DNA of 9,635 nucleotides from positions 1-9,635 of the forward strand of contig JAIPGE010000043.1 in assembly GCA_021736285.1 (NCBI GenBank), written 5' to 3'. The translations under genes and the position numbers were made by a program. Positions 1 through 6,967 of this stretch are shown here, in pieces (within the stretch, counting starts at the first letter, position 1; each line of letters opens with the position of its first letter). The notes beneath the pieces were generated by a model, which did not search any database, was not told the origin of the DNA, and worked only from the letters and a program-made list of their open reading frames with translations. This DNA comes from Candidatus Izemoplasma sp. (GTDB taxonomy: Bacteria; Bacillota_I; Bacilli_A; Izemoplasmatales; Izemoplasmataceae).

Positions 1-29
1 ATCTTTACTTTTTAAAAATTGTTTGATAT

Positions 30-35
30 TATAAT
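30..35 (+). promoter_or_regulatory. -10 box of the rpsU promoter
   Basis: A perfect TATAAT lies 31 bases before the rpsU start codon, which predicts a transcript start near base 42 and a leader of about 25 bases. No good -35 box sits at 17 bases. The nearest candidate is TTTACT at 4-9, a 4 of 6 match with a long 20-base spacer. The promoter call is inference from the sequence. Confidence 0.6.
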
Positions 36-53
36 AACGGACTGTCGAATGAA

Positions 54-59
54 AGGAGG
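54..59 (+). promoter_or_regulatory. Ribosome binding site fixing the rpsU start
   Basis: AGGAGG within a longer AAAGGAGGG stretch ends 7 bases before the ATG at 67. It decides against the in-frame upstream ATGs at 19 and 49, one of which would place this site inside the coding region. Confidence 0.9.
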
Positions 60-66
60 GTCACTG

Positions 67-237
67 ATGCCAAAGACAAAAGTCAAAGAAAATGAATCTA
101 TTGAATCTGCATTACGGCGTTTCAAGCGTGATTTGTCACGTTCTGGTACCCTTGCCGAAGTTCGGAAACGGAAATATTACAAATCAAAGAGCGATTTACG
201 TAAAGAAAAACGCGCAAAAAATCAAAAGAATGGATAA
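67..237 (+). CDS. rpsU: 30S ribosomal protein bS21
   Basis: This is the small basic ribosomal protein bS21 of the 30S platform, near the 3' end of 16S rRNA, where it helps initiation. The 56-residue product is the usual length (B. subtilis S21 has 57). It shows the family core: the NESIESALRRFKRD helix at about residues 9-22, then SGTLAEVRKRKYY at about 26-38, then a lysine/arginine-rich tail. The start at 67 is chosen because AGGAGG sits 7 bases upstream and MPKTKV matches the family N terminus; the reading frame is open back to base 19, but those residues do not resemble S21. The gene has its own -10 box upstream and an intrinsic terminator that begins within its stop codon, so it is probably transcribed alone. 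Identification is secure. Confidence 0.97.
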   Translation: MPKTKVKENESIESALRRFKRDLSRSGTLAEVRKRKYYKSKSDLRKEKRAKNQKNG

Positions 238-267
238 ATAACGGTGAAATTTACCGTTATTTTTTTC
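236..267 (+). terminator. Intrinsic terminator after rpsU
   Basis: A perfect inverted repeat, AAATAACGGT (236-245) with ACCGTTATTT (253-262), encloses a 7-base loop. A run of seven T follows at 260-266. The left arm begins inside the rpsU stop codon. This is a classic Rho-independent terminator, and it separates rpsU from the phoH unit. The 3' arm shares its last bases with the T run. Confidence 0.88.
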
Positions 268-285
268 GCTTAAAAACCCTAACTA

Positions 286-294
286 TGGTATACT
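286..294 (+). promoter_or_regulatory. Extended -10 promoter for the phoH unit
   Basis: TGGTATACT combines a TGn extension with a 5 of 6 match to TATAAT, placed just after the rpsU terminator. The region 17-18 bases upstream (TTCGCT or TCGCTT, around 265-271) is a poor -35 box. The predicted transcript start is near 301, which leaves a very short leader before phoH. The call rests on sequence match and position only. Confidence 0.6.
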
Positions 295-305
295 AAAAGC
301 AAGAT

Positions 306-310
306 AGGAG
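306..310 (+). promoter_or_regulatory. Ribosome binding site that favours a TTG start for phoH
   Basis: AGGAG directly abuts the ATG at 311 with no spacer, which is too close for initiation there. It lies 9 bases before the in-frame TTG at 320, which is a normal distance. It therefore points to TTG as the start codon. Confidence 0.65.
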
Positions 311-319
311 ATGAATAGT

Positions 320-1306
320 TTGAAGAATTTACACAAATTAGCTGTTCAATTTCATTCACTCGATGTGTTTCGAATGATTATCGGTCACAATGATGTGAAT
401 TTAAACCTTTTAAACACGCTATATGAAACAGAAATCTATAGCAAAGGTGAGTCAATTTTTGTTGATACAAAAGATACAACTGTTATTGATGAACTCGAAC
501 GTTTGTTTGATATCTTGATTAAGATAGCGGATAAGCACATTCAAATTACTGAACGCGATATTATTTACATTGCAAAATTAGCCAAAGATCGTCATGAAGA
601 TGAAATTTTTGATATTTATATCAACCGCCATCTCATTACAAAAACATTGAATGGTCGTCCTATTTATGCCAAAACAATTAATCAAAAACATTACCTAAAA
701 GCCATTGAAACCAATGATTTGATTTTTAGTATCGGACCAGCTGGAACAGGTAAAACATATGTCGCAGTGATTCAAGCTGTCAGCAAACTCCGCAGTGGAG
801 AGATTAAAAAAATCATTTTAACACGTCCTGCTGTTGAAGCCGGTGAAAAACTCGGGTTTTTACCAGGTGATTTAAAAGAAAAGATAGATCCCTATTTGAG
901 ACCGTTATATGATGCCTTATATGAGGTTTTAGGCGTTACACAAACAGAAGAATTGATTGAAAAAGGTGTTATTGAAATCGCACCGCTTGCTTATATGCGC
1001 GGTCGAACATTAGAAAATGCGTATGTGATTTTAGATGAAGCACAAAATACAACAACCAATCAAATGAAACTCTTTTTAACGCGTCTTGGCTTTCGCTCGA
1101 AAATGATTGTTACAGGCGACATCACTCAAATTGACTTACCAAGAAAAGACCAGAGTGGACTCATCCAAGCGACTAATTTATTAAAAAATATCTCAGGTAT
1201 TTCAATTATTCAGTTTGATCGCATTGATGTTATTCGTCATCCACTTGTCCAAAAAGTCTTGAAGGAATATGAGAACTATGAGAATAAATATTACAAATTC
1301 TTATGA
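320..1306 (+). CDS. phoH: PhoH-like ATPase (PhoH/PhoL family)
   Basis: A cytoplasmic P-loop ATPase of the PhoH/PhoL family, whose members are linked to RNA metabolism and often sit beside ybeY; the exact substrate is not established. Counted from the ATG at 311 the protein has 331 residues. The Walker A motif GPAGTGKT is at 142-149, the Walker B region VILDEAQN at 239-246, and the family segment TRPAVEAGEKLGFLPGDL at 171-188. The first 110 residues look like the usual KH-like N-terminal part. Two starts are possible, ATG 311 and TTG 320; TTG is preferred because AGGAG is 9 bases from it and touches the ATG. Length is normal (about 320). The gene ends in TGA followed at once by an in-frame TAA, and its 3' end overlaps ybeY. 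It is the first gene of the phoH-recO unit. Confidence 0.95.
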   Translation: MKNLHKLAVQFHSLDVFRMIIGHNDVNLNLLNTLYETEIYSKGESIFVDTKDTTVIDELERLFDILIKIADKHIQITERDIIYIAKLAKDRHEDEIFDIYINRHLITKTLNGRPIYAKTINQKHYLKAIETNDLIFSIGPAGTGKTYVAVIQAVSKLRSGEIKKIILTRPAVEAGEKLGFLPGDLKEKIDPYLRPLYDALYEVLGVTQTEELIEKGVIEIAPLAYMRGRTLENAYVILDEAQNTTTNQMKLFLTRLGFRSKMIVTGDITQIDLPRKDQSGLIQATNLLKNISGISIIQFDRIDVIRHPLVQKVLKEYENYENKYYKFL

Positions 1307-1700
1307 TAATAACGCCTATGATTCTATCTTGAAATCACTTTTTGATGTCGCATCAAAAACGCTAAATTTAAACAATAGTGTGTTAAATATTGTTCTTGTC
1401 GATAATGATACAATTCAAACGATGAACCGAACGTATCGTCAAAAAGATTATGCGACGGATGTCTTAAGTTTCCCAGATGGCACATTACATCACCTTGGCG
1501 ATGTCATTATATCAATTGACAAATGCAAGGCACAAGCGTTAGAATATAAACACAGTTTTGAAAGAGAATTAGCCTTTTTATCAATACATGGGCTATTACA
1601 CTGTTTAGGATATGATCATAAAACAAATCATGAAGAACAACAAATGAATCAATTGGCGCAGTCGATTTTAGAACAAGCAAGCTATAAAAGGATGGTATAA
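1278..1700 (+). CDS. ybeY: Endoribonuclease YbeY (16S rRNA maturation factor)
   Basis: YbeY is a zinc-dependent endoribonuclease-like protein needed for 16S rRNA 3'-end maturation and 70S quality control. From the ATG at 1278 it has 140 residues. The metal site HGLLHCLGYDH is complete, with H104, H108 and H114 as the zinc ligands. The conserved YRQKDYATDVLSF stretch at 53-65 includes the family arginine (R54), followed by the LGDVIIS strand at 73-79. An in-frame ATG at 1269 is the alternative start. 1278 is preferred because the AAGGA at 1262-1266 is only 2 bases from 1269 but 11 from 1278, and MRINI is a typical YbeY start. It overlaps the end of phoH by 29 bases, which suggests translational coupling. 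It shares a 30S maturation theme with era, two genes downstream. Confidence 0.95.
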   Translation: MRINITNSYDNNAYDSILKSLFDVASKTLNLNNSVLNIVLVDNDTIQTMNRTYRQKDYATDVLSFPDGTLHHLGDVIISIDKCKAQALEYKHSFERELAFLSIHGLLHCLGYDHKTNHEEQQMNQLAQSILEQASYKRMV

Positions 1701-1702
1701 AA

Positions 1703-2095
1703 ATGGATCAATTATATGAAGCTGCAAAAAAAGTGTTACCCAATGCATATGCCGGATACTCTAAATTACATGTCGCAGCAGCACTTAAACTGAAAAACGG
1801 TGACATTATCACAGGTGTCAACGTTGAAAACGCGTCTTTTGGCCTCACCAATTGTGCAGAACGCACCGCATTATTCAGTGCTTACACACAAGGATATCGC
1901 AAAGAGGACATCGAAGCGATTGTTGTAACAACCAACAAAGATGACATTATTTCACCTTGTGGCGCTTGTCGTCAGGTTATGGGTGAACTGATGGAACCAG
2001 AGGCTAAGGTGCATCTCATTAGCGCTAACGGGAAACGACAAACACTCGACAACAAAGAGTTACTACCATTTGCCTTTCAAAAGGAAGATTTATAG
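1703..2095 (+). CDS. cdd: Cytidine deaminase
   Basis: A homotetrameric-type cytidine deaminase that converts cytidine and deoxycytidine to uridine and deoxyuridine in pyrimidine salvage. The 130-residue length fits the short family (B. subtilis Cdd has 136). The active site is complete: NCAERTA gives zinc ligand C51 and the proton-shuttling E53, and PCGACRQV supplies C86 and C89. NVENASFG at 40-47 forms the substrate pocket. An AAAAGGATGG ribosome binding site lies inside the end of ybeY, 7 bases before the ATG, and only 2 bases separate the two genes. Its TAG stop shares its G with the GTG start of era. In B. subtilis dgkA lies between ybeY and cdd; it is absent here. Confidence 0.96.
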   Translation: MDQLYEAAKKVLPNAYAGYSKLHVAAALKLKNGDIITGVNVENASFGLTNCAERTALFSAYTQGYRKEDIEAIVVTTNKDDIISPCGACRQVMGELMEPEAKVHLISANGKRQTLDNKELLPFAFQKEDL

Positions 2096-2994
2096 TGTTT
2101 AAATCGGGATTTGCCACGATTATCGGCCAACCTAATGTCGGTAAGTCAACCTTTGTGAATACCGTGTTAGGTAAAAAAGTTGTCATTACAAGTGACAAAC
2201 CCCAAACAACCCGAAATAATATTTCGGGTATTTATACGTCAAATACCTCGCAAATTATATTTATCGATACACCGGGAATTCATAAGCCCCATCATAAACT
2301 CGGCGAATACATGACAAAAGAAGCCTTAAACACGTTAAATAGTGTCGACTTAATTTTGTTTATGGTTGATGCGACTAAAGGATTTAAAGCATCGGATGAC
2401 TATATTGTTGGTGAGTTAGAAAGGGTAAAAGCACCCGTCTTTTTATTATTAAACAAAGTTGATTTAATCAAAGATGTGCCTCGACTACATGATGATGTTC
2501 AAGACTATAAAAAAGCATATCCTTTTAAAGGTATCTTTTCAATCAGCGCGTTACGCGGTGACAATGTTGATAAATTGATTCAAGATATTGAAGAAGAACT
2601 TGAAGAGGGACCAAAATATTATCCTGATGATCAAATAACCGATCATCCAGAACGCTTTATTGTTGGTGAATTGATTCGGGAGAAAGTTTTACGATTAACC
2701 CATGAAGAAGTACCACACAGTGTGATGTGTCAAGTTGATTTTTTGGAGTATGATGAAACCAATCCGAAACTACTTAATATTCATGCTTCAATTATTGTTG
2801 AACGAGATAGTCAAAAAGGCATTATTATTGGCAAAGGTGGCAAAATGATCAAGCGTATCGGATCATTGGCACGACAAGATATCTTACATCTTCTTGGCAA
2901 TAAAGTCTTTTTAGATTTACACGTAAAAGTGGTAAAAGACTGGCGAAACAAAGCATTTCATTTAAAAAGTTATGGATACACCAACGAAAAGTAG
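2095..2994 (+). CDS. era: GTPase Era
   Basis: Era is an essential GTPase that binds the 3' end of 16S rRNA and aids 30S assembly. The product has 299 residues, the usual size. The G domain shows G1 GQPNVGKST at 11-19, the G2 threonines in PQTTR at 36-40, G3 DTPG at 58-61, G4 NKVD at 120-123 and G5 SAL at 151-153. The C-terminal KH domain has the GIIIGKGGKMIKRIG loop at 242-256. The start is GTG at 2095, overlapping the cdd stop by one base, with AAGGA ending 9 bases upstream; this arrangement implies coupling to cdd. Codons 39-45 form a perfect 21-base palindrome, reported as a finding. Pairing with ybeY in one unit fits their shared role in small-subunit maturation. Confidence 0.97.
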   Translation: MFKSGFATIIGQPNVGKSTFVNTVLGKKVVITSDKPQTTRNNISGIYTSNTSQIIFIDTPGIHKPHHKLGEYMTKEALNTLNSVDLILFMVDATKGFKASDDYIVGELERVKAPVFLLLNKVDLIKDVPRLHDDVQDYKKAYPFKGIFSISALRGDNVDKLIQDIEEELEEGPKYYPDDQITDHPERFIVGELIREKVLRLTHEEVPHSVMCQVDFLEYDETNPKLLNIHASIIVERDSQKGIIIGKGGKMIKRIGSLARQDILHLLGNKVFLDLHVKVVKDWRNKAFHLKSYGYTNEK

Positions 2995-3002
2995 GTGACA
3001 AT

Positions 3003-3725
3003 ATGGCAGAAACTGAAGGGTTTGTGTTACAATCAATCGATTACAAAGAAGACCATAAAATACTTTATCTATATACCGAACAAGGCCATCAAACAGTGAT
3101 TGCTTATCGGGTTAAAAAGATGAATAATATCCAGCGTTTTTTAAGTCAACGTGGGTCTTTAATACGCTTTAAAAGACCTCAAAAAGAACTCGATGCATTA
3201 CAAGATGGAACGCTTATTAATGCCTATGAAACAATCAAACAAGACCCAATTGCTTACACCCGCTTGTTACACATCTTAGAACTTGTACGACATGTGATTG
3301 ATGACCATTCTAATCATCATAAAATGTTTCATTTTTTAACCAAATTATTTGATCAAATGAATCAATCAAGTGATACTGAAATATATCAATTCATTTTTGA
3401 ACTAAAATTGTTACATTTTATCGGCTACGGACTCAATTTTAAACAATGTAACATTTGTCAATCAACTAACAATTTGGTCTTTCATCCTAGTAGTGGTGGT
3501 GTTATTTGTCCAAAACATATAAAAGATTTATCCGATACTTATCGATATGATATATATGAAGTCTTAGCCCATTATTATTATATTGATATCAGTCAAGATA
3601 CCCCACGCCAAATACCAAACACAAAACGTCTTAAAATTGCACATATCATTGATATGTTGTATGATGAATTTGTTGGCTATAAAACAAAATCAAGTCAAAT
3701 CTTAAAACAAATGAAAAAAATCTAA
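3003..3725 (+). CDS. recO: DNA repair protein RecO
   Basis: RecO is the recombination mediator of the RecFOR pathway: it binds single-stranded DNA, anneals strands and helps load RecA. The 240-residue length is normal. The N-terminal OB fold is recognisable from EGFVLQSIDYKEDHKILYLYT at residues 5-25, and a helical C-terminal domain follows. The zinc knuckle has C149 and C152, then C169 and H172, so it is a CCCH site where the fourth ligand is often Cys. AGGTGA at 2993-2998 overlaps the era stop and lies 4 bases before the ATG; the gap to era is only 8 bases. It is the last gene of its unit, and a weak terminator-like element and a new promoter follow. The small yqzL gene of B. subtilis is missing here. 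Confidence 0.93.
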   Translation: MAETEGFVLQSIDYKEDHKILYLYTEQGHQTVIAYRVKKMNNIQRFLSQRGSLIRFKRPQKELDALQDGTLINAYETIKQDPIAYTRLLHILELVRHVIDDHSNHHKMFHFLTKLFDQMNQSSDTEIYQFIFELKLLHFIGYGLNFKQCNICQSTNNLVFHPSSGGVICPKHIKDLSDTYRYDIYEVLAHYYYIDISQDTPRQIPNTKRLKIAHIIDMLYDEFVGYKTKSSQILKQMKKI

Positions 3726-3745
3726 AGAGCTTGTTTCTTTTTTTT
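3724..3745 (+). terminator. Possible weak terminator after recO
   Basis: A short imperfect hairpin (AAAGAG at 3724-3729 with TTTCTTT at 3735-3740) begins within the recO stop codon and leads into an eight-T run. The stem has only one G-C pair, and the T run is partly used by the stem, so termination may be partial or absent. Confidence 0.3.
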
Positions 3746-3753
3746 AAAACGTG

Positions 3754-3762
3754 TGTTATAAT
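3754..3762 (+). promoter_or_regulatory. Extended -10 promoter for the glyS-dnaG-rpoD unit
   Basis: TGTTATAAT is a perfect TATAAT with a TGn extension, in the only sizeable gap between recO and glyS. It predicts a transcript start near 3769 and a leader of about 37 bases. At 17 bases upstream the sequence is TTTCTT. TTGTTT at 3731-3736 would need a 20-base spacer. The leader is too short for a T-box or other glycine-responsive element. Confidence 0.7.
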
Positions 3763-3805
3763 ATAAATTGCGGTATTGTGTCTACAGAACAAAATGGAGG
3801 TCAAA

Positions 3806-5185
3806 ATGCGTACAATTACAATGGAAGAGTTAATGAATTATGCCAAAAATTATGGATTTGTTTATCAGGGTAGCGAAATTTATGGTGGCCTTGCGAATAC
3901 TTGGGACTACGGTCCACTAGGTGTCTTGTTAAAACAAAATATTAAAACGTCATGGTGGAAAAAATTTATTCAAGAAAACCGCCTAAATGTTGGTCTAGAT
4001 AGTTCTATTTTATTAAATCCGAAAACATGGGAAGCGAGTGGTCATATTGGTGGATTCTCCGATCCATTAATTGATTGCAAAGCGTGTAACACACGCCATC
4101 GTGCTGATAAATTAATTGAAGATGCCTCTCATGGTGAAATCATTGCCGATGGATGGAGCAATGAACAAATGGTTGATTATATGACAAAACACCATATTAC
4201 CTGTCCCAATTGTGACAGTGAGGATTTTACTGATATTCGTCAATTTAATTTAATGTTTAAAACCTCTCAAGGGGTTATTGAAGACTCGCATAGTGACATC
4301 TATTTACGTCCTGAAACAGCACAAGGAATCTTTTTAAACTTTAAAAACATTCAACGTTCTTCACGTCTAAAAGTACCCTTTGGCATCGGACAAGTCGGGA
4401 AGTCGTTTCGCAATGAAATCACACCCGGAAACTTTATTTTTAGAACCCGAGAGTTTGAACAGCTTGAATTAGAATTTTTCTGTAAACCAAACACCGAACT
4501 AGAGTGGTTTGATTATTGGAAAAACTATAGTTTTAACTTTTTAAAAACACTGGGTATCAATTCCAAAAACATTCGAATGCGCGATCATAAAAAAGCACAA
4601 CTCTCGCATTATTCAAATGCTACCACAGATATTGAATACCATTATGCGTGGGGCTTTGATGAACTATGGGGTATTGCCTCTAGAACCGATTATGATCTAA
4701 AACAACATCAAACATTTTCGTCACAAAACTTAATGTATCATGACCCTGATGATAACACAAAATATTTACCTTATGTAATTGAACCCTCACTTGGTGTTGA
4801 ACGCTTGTTTCTAGCCATTTTAAATGAGGCATATAAAGATGAGATACTCGATGATGGTGAAACCAGAATTAACTTGCAAATCGCACCGTTTTTAGCGCCA
4901 TATAGTGTTGCTGTATTGCCACTAATCAAAAAATATCATGGTGATAAAGCTAAAGAAATGTTTGATTTCTTAAGTTCAAACTTTAGCACGACCTATGATG
5001 AACGCGGGAAAATCGGAAAACGATATCGTCGTCAAGACGCTATCGGAACACCATTTGTCTTAACAGTAGACGACGATGGAGTGCGTGACGAAGCCTTCAC
5101 CTTACGCGAACGCGATTCGATGGAACAAATCACACTTAAAAAAGATGAACTTATTCCATACTTAAATAAAAAACTACAGTATTAA
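3806..5185 (+). CDS. glyS: Glycyl-tRNA synthetase, single-chain dimeric type
   Basis: This class II enzyme charges tRNA-Gly. It is the homodimeric form also called GlyQS, not the alpha2-beta2 GlyQ/GlyS pair of B. subtilis. The 459-residue product shows the NTWDYGPLG segment at 31-39, the YLRPETAQG strand at 166-174, motif 2 starting FRNEITPGNFIFRTREFEQ at 201-219, and motif 3 with PSLGVERL at 327-334 (R333). Zinc ligands C91, C94, C133 and C136 sit in the insertion. The C-terminal anticodon-binding domain begins near residue 355. The start at 3806 is chosen because GGAGG at 3796-3800 lies 5 bases upstream; in-frame TTG 3776 and ATG 3794 would run through or overlap that site. No T-box precedes it. 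It leads the unit with dnaG and rpoD. Confidence 0.96.
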   Translation: MRTITMEELMNYAKNYGFVYQGSEIYGGLANTWDYGPLGVLLKQNIKTSWWKKFIQENRLNVGLDSSILLNPKTWEASGHIGGFSDPLIDCKACNTRHRADKLIEDASHGEIIADGWSNEQMVDYMTKHHITCPNCDSEDFTDIRQFNLMFKTSQGVIEDSHSDIYLRPETAQGIFLNFKNIQRSSRLKVPFGIGQVGKSFRNEITPGNFIFRTREFEQLELEFFCKPNTELEWFDYWKNYSFNFLKTLGINSKNIRMRDHKKAQLSHYSNATTDIEYHYAWGFDELWGIASRTDYDLKQHQTFSSQNLMYHDPDDNTKYLPYVIEPSLGVERLFLAILNEAYKDEILDDGETRINLQIAPFLAPYSVAVLPLIKKYHGDKAKEMFDFLSSNFSTTYDERGKIGKRYRRQDAIGTPFVLTVDDDGVRDEAFTLRERDSMEQITLKKDELIPYLNKKLQY

Positions 5186-5203
5186 TTATTATAAGGAGGC
5201 ACT

Positions 5204-6967
5204 ATGGCACGGATTGACCAAGCAAAAATCCAAGAAATTCTAAACAAAACAGACATTTTGGATGTTGTTGGTGAACAAGTATCTCTTTCGAAAAAAGGGA
5301 AGAGTTATTTTGGGTTGTGCCCATTTCATGATGAAAAGACGCCTTCTTTTTCAGTTGAACCCAATAAAAAGATATTTAATTGTTTTTCATGTGGTGAAAA
5401 AGGTAATGCGATTACCTTTTTACAAAAAACAAAAAACATGCATTATCTTGATGCATTAAGGTATTTAGCTGACCAAGCGAACGTCACCTTAGATATCAAT
5501 AATGAACAACATGTTAATCCACACCAAGGTTATTATGATATTAATCAAGAAGCGATGCAGTTTTATCAATTTTACTTATCTAGTACCAAGACAGGAAACC
5601 TCGCTAAAAACTATTTAAAAGACCGTGGCATTACCGATGATATTATCACAACATTTCATCTTGGTCTTGCCCCTGATGACTTTGATTTACTGACTAAAAC
5701 ACTGGTTAGTAAAGATTATGTAGAGGCAGATTTGATTGATTTAGGCCTGGTCAAGCAAAGTCAAAAAGAGAGTTTTTATGATCTTTTTCGGAAACGAATA
5801 ATGTTTCCAATTATCGATGATAAAAACCGCGTCTTAGCCTTCTCAGGACGTATCTATCAAGGCGAAGAGAATCAACCCAAATACATCAACTCTCCCCAAA
5901 GTGATATTTTCACCAAAAGCAATGTTATCTACAATTTAAACAACGCCTTATCAGCAATAAAAAAACACAACCGTGTTATTTTATTAGAAGGATATATGGA
6001 CGTCATTGCTCTTTATCGCGTCGGCATTAAAGAAGCCGTAGCAAGTATGGGGACTAGTTTAACAACAGCTCAAGTTAAATTGTTAAAACGCTATACAAAC
6101 GACATCACGATTTGTTATGATGGAGATGCGGCTGGACTTGATGCCACATCACGAGCGATTGATTTACTGATTGCCGATAATTTTAATGTCAAAGTCGTCT
6201 TGTTAAAAGATGGCTTAGATCCCGATGATTATATCAAAATCCATTCTAAAGATGCCCTCATTAAAGCGATTAATGAAACCTGGCTTGATGCCCTTGAATT
6301 CAAGTATTTTCAATATCAGTCAAATACCGATTTATCAAAGATGCTTGAAATTGAAAAGTTTAAAAAAGATGTATTTGATTTAATAAAAGAATTGCCCCAC
6401 ACGACAATTGATCGCTATCTAGATAAATTAAGTAGCGACGCCAACCTTAAATTAGAATCGATTAAACAAGACTTTATTCAATATACAAAACGGCAATTTA
6501 ATCGCACAAAACAACAGTTACGATCACAAATTAAAATTGATTCTAAATATAAAATTGCTGAACGAAAACTGATAAATTACTTTATAGAAGATGTAAAATA
6601 CCTTCATCGGTTCCATCAAGATTTTGGTGATTTATTCTTTATTGATCAAGTCACACGTGATATTCGACATGCGATTGAAGATTTGTACTATTTTAGTGAC
6701 GACCCTGATTATAACAGTGTCGCCAAAGAGGAATTATATCATGCCTTAGAACCACACCAAATAACGTATTTTGAAAATCATATTGAATACAAAAAAGAAT
6801 TGTTATCAGATGATGAATTTTTTGACTTCATTGAAACACTAAAAGCGTACGAAAAGAAAATGAAAATAGAAGAGTATACAGTTAAGATACAAGAAGCGCT
6901 AACCAAGGATGAGAAGATTGCGTTAGCCGTTAAGAGACGAAAATTAAAGGAGGATTCAAATGGATAA
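5204..6967 (+). CDS. dnaG: DNA primase
   Basis: DNA primase makes RNA primers at the replication fork. The product has 587 residues (B. subtilis has 603). The N-terminal CHC2 zinc domain has C39, H42, C60 and C63. The polymerase core shows the basic KRIMFPI/FSGR/KYINSP motifs at 197-231. The TOPRIM catalytic residues are E262 in EGYMDV, D306 and D308 in DGDAAG, and the DPDD cluster at 339-342. The last 150 or so residues are the poorly conserved helicase-binding region, rich in charged helices. AAGGAGG ends 4 bases before the ATG, and 18 bases separate it from glyS. Its last codons contain the rpoD ribosome binding site, and the two reading frames overlap by 8 bases. Nothing essential is missing. 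Confidence 0.97.
   Translation: MARIDQAKIQEILNKTDILDVVGEQVSLSKKGKSYFGLCPFHDEKTPSFSVEPNKKIFNCFSCGEKGNAITFLQKTKNMHYLDALRYLADQANVTLDINNEQHVNPHQGYYDINQEAMQFYQFYLSSTKTGNLAKNYLKDRGITDDIITTFHLGLAPDDFDLLTKTLVSKDYVEADLIDLGLVKQSQKESFYDLFRKRIMFPIIDDKNRVLAFSGRIYQGEENQPKYINSPQSDIFTKSNVIYNLNNALSAIKKHNRVILLEGYMDVIALYRVGIKEAVASMGTSLTTAQVKLLKRYTNDITICYDGDAAGLDATSRAIDLLIADNFNVKVVLLKDGLDPDDYIKIHSKDALIKAINETWLDALEFKYFQYQSNTDLSKMLEIEKFKKDVFDLIKELPHTTIDRYLDKLSSDANLKLESIKQDFIQYTKRQFNRTKQQLRSQIKIDSKYKIAERKLINYFIEDVKYLHRFHQDFGDLFFIDQVTRDIRHAIEDLYYFSDDPDYNSVAKEELYHALEPHQITYFENHIEYKKELLSDDEFFDFIETLKAYEKKMKIEEYTVKIQEALTKDEKIALAVKRRKLKEDSNG

Noticed and set aside
19..66. Upstream extension of rpsU
   Set aside because: It would cover the -10 box and the ribosome binding site, and its residues do not match bS21.
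3726..3805. Possible T-box or riboswitch before glyS
   Set aside because: The predicted leader is only about 37 bases, far too short for a T-box, and I see no specifier or antiterminator elements.
4082..4096. GCGTGT-AAC-ACACGC hairpin in glyS
   Set aside because: A 6-pair stem over the zinc-site codons with no other signal; likely coincidence of codon choice.
6875..6880. TATACA in the end of dnaG as a private rpoD promoter
   Set aside because: It has no TGn extension and no -35 match at the right distance; such hexamers are common in AT-rich coding DNA.
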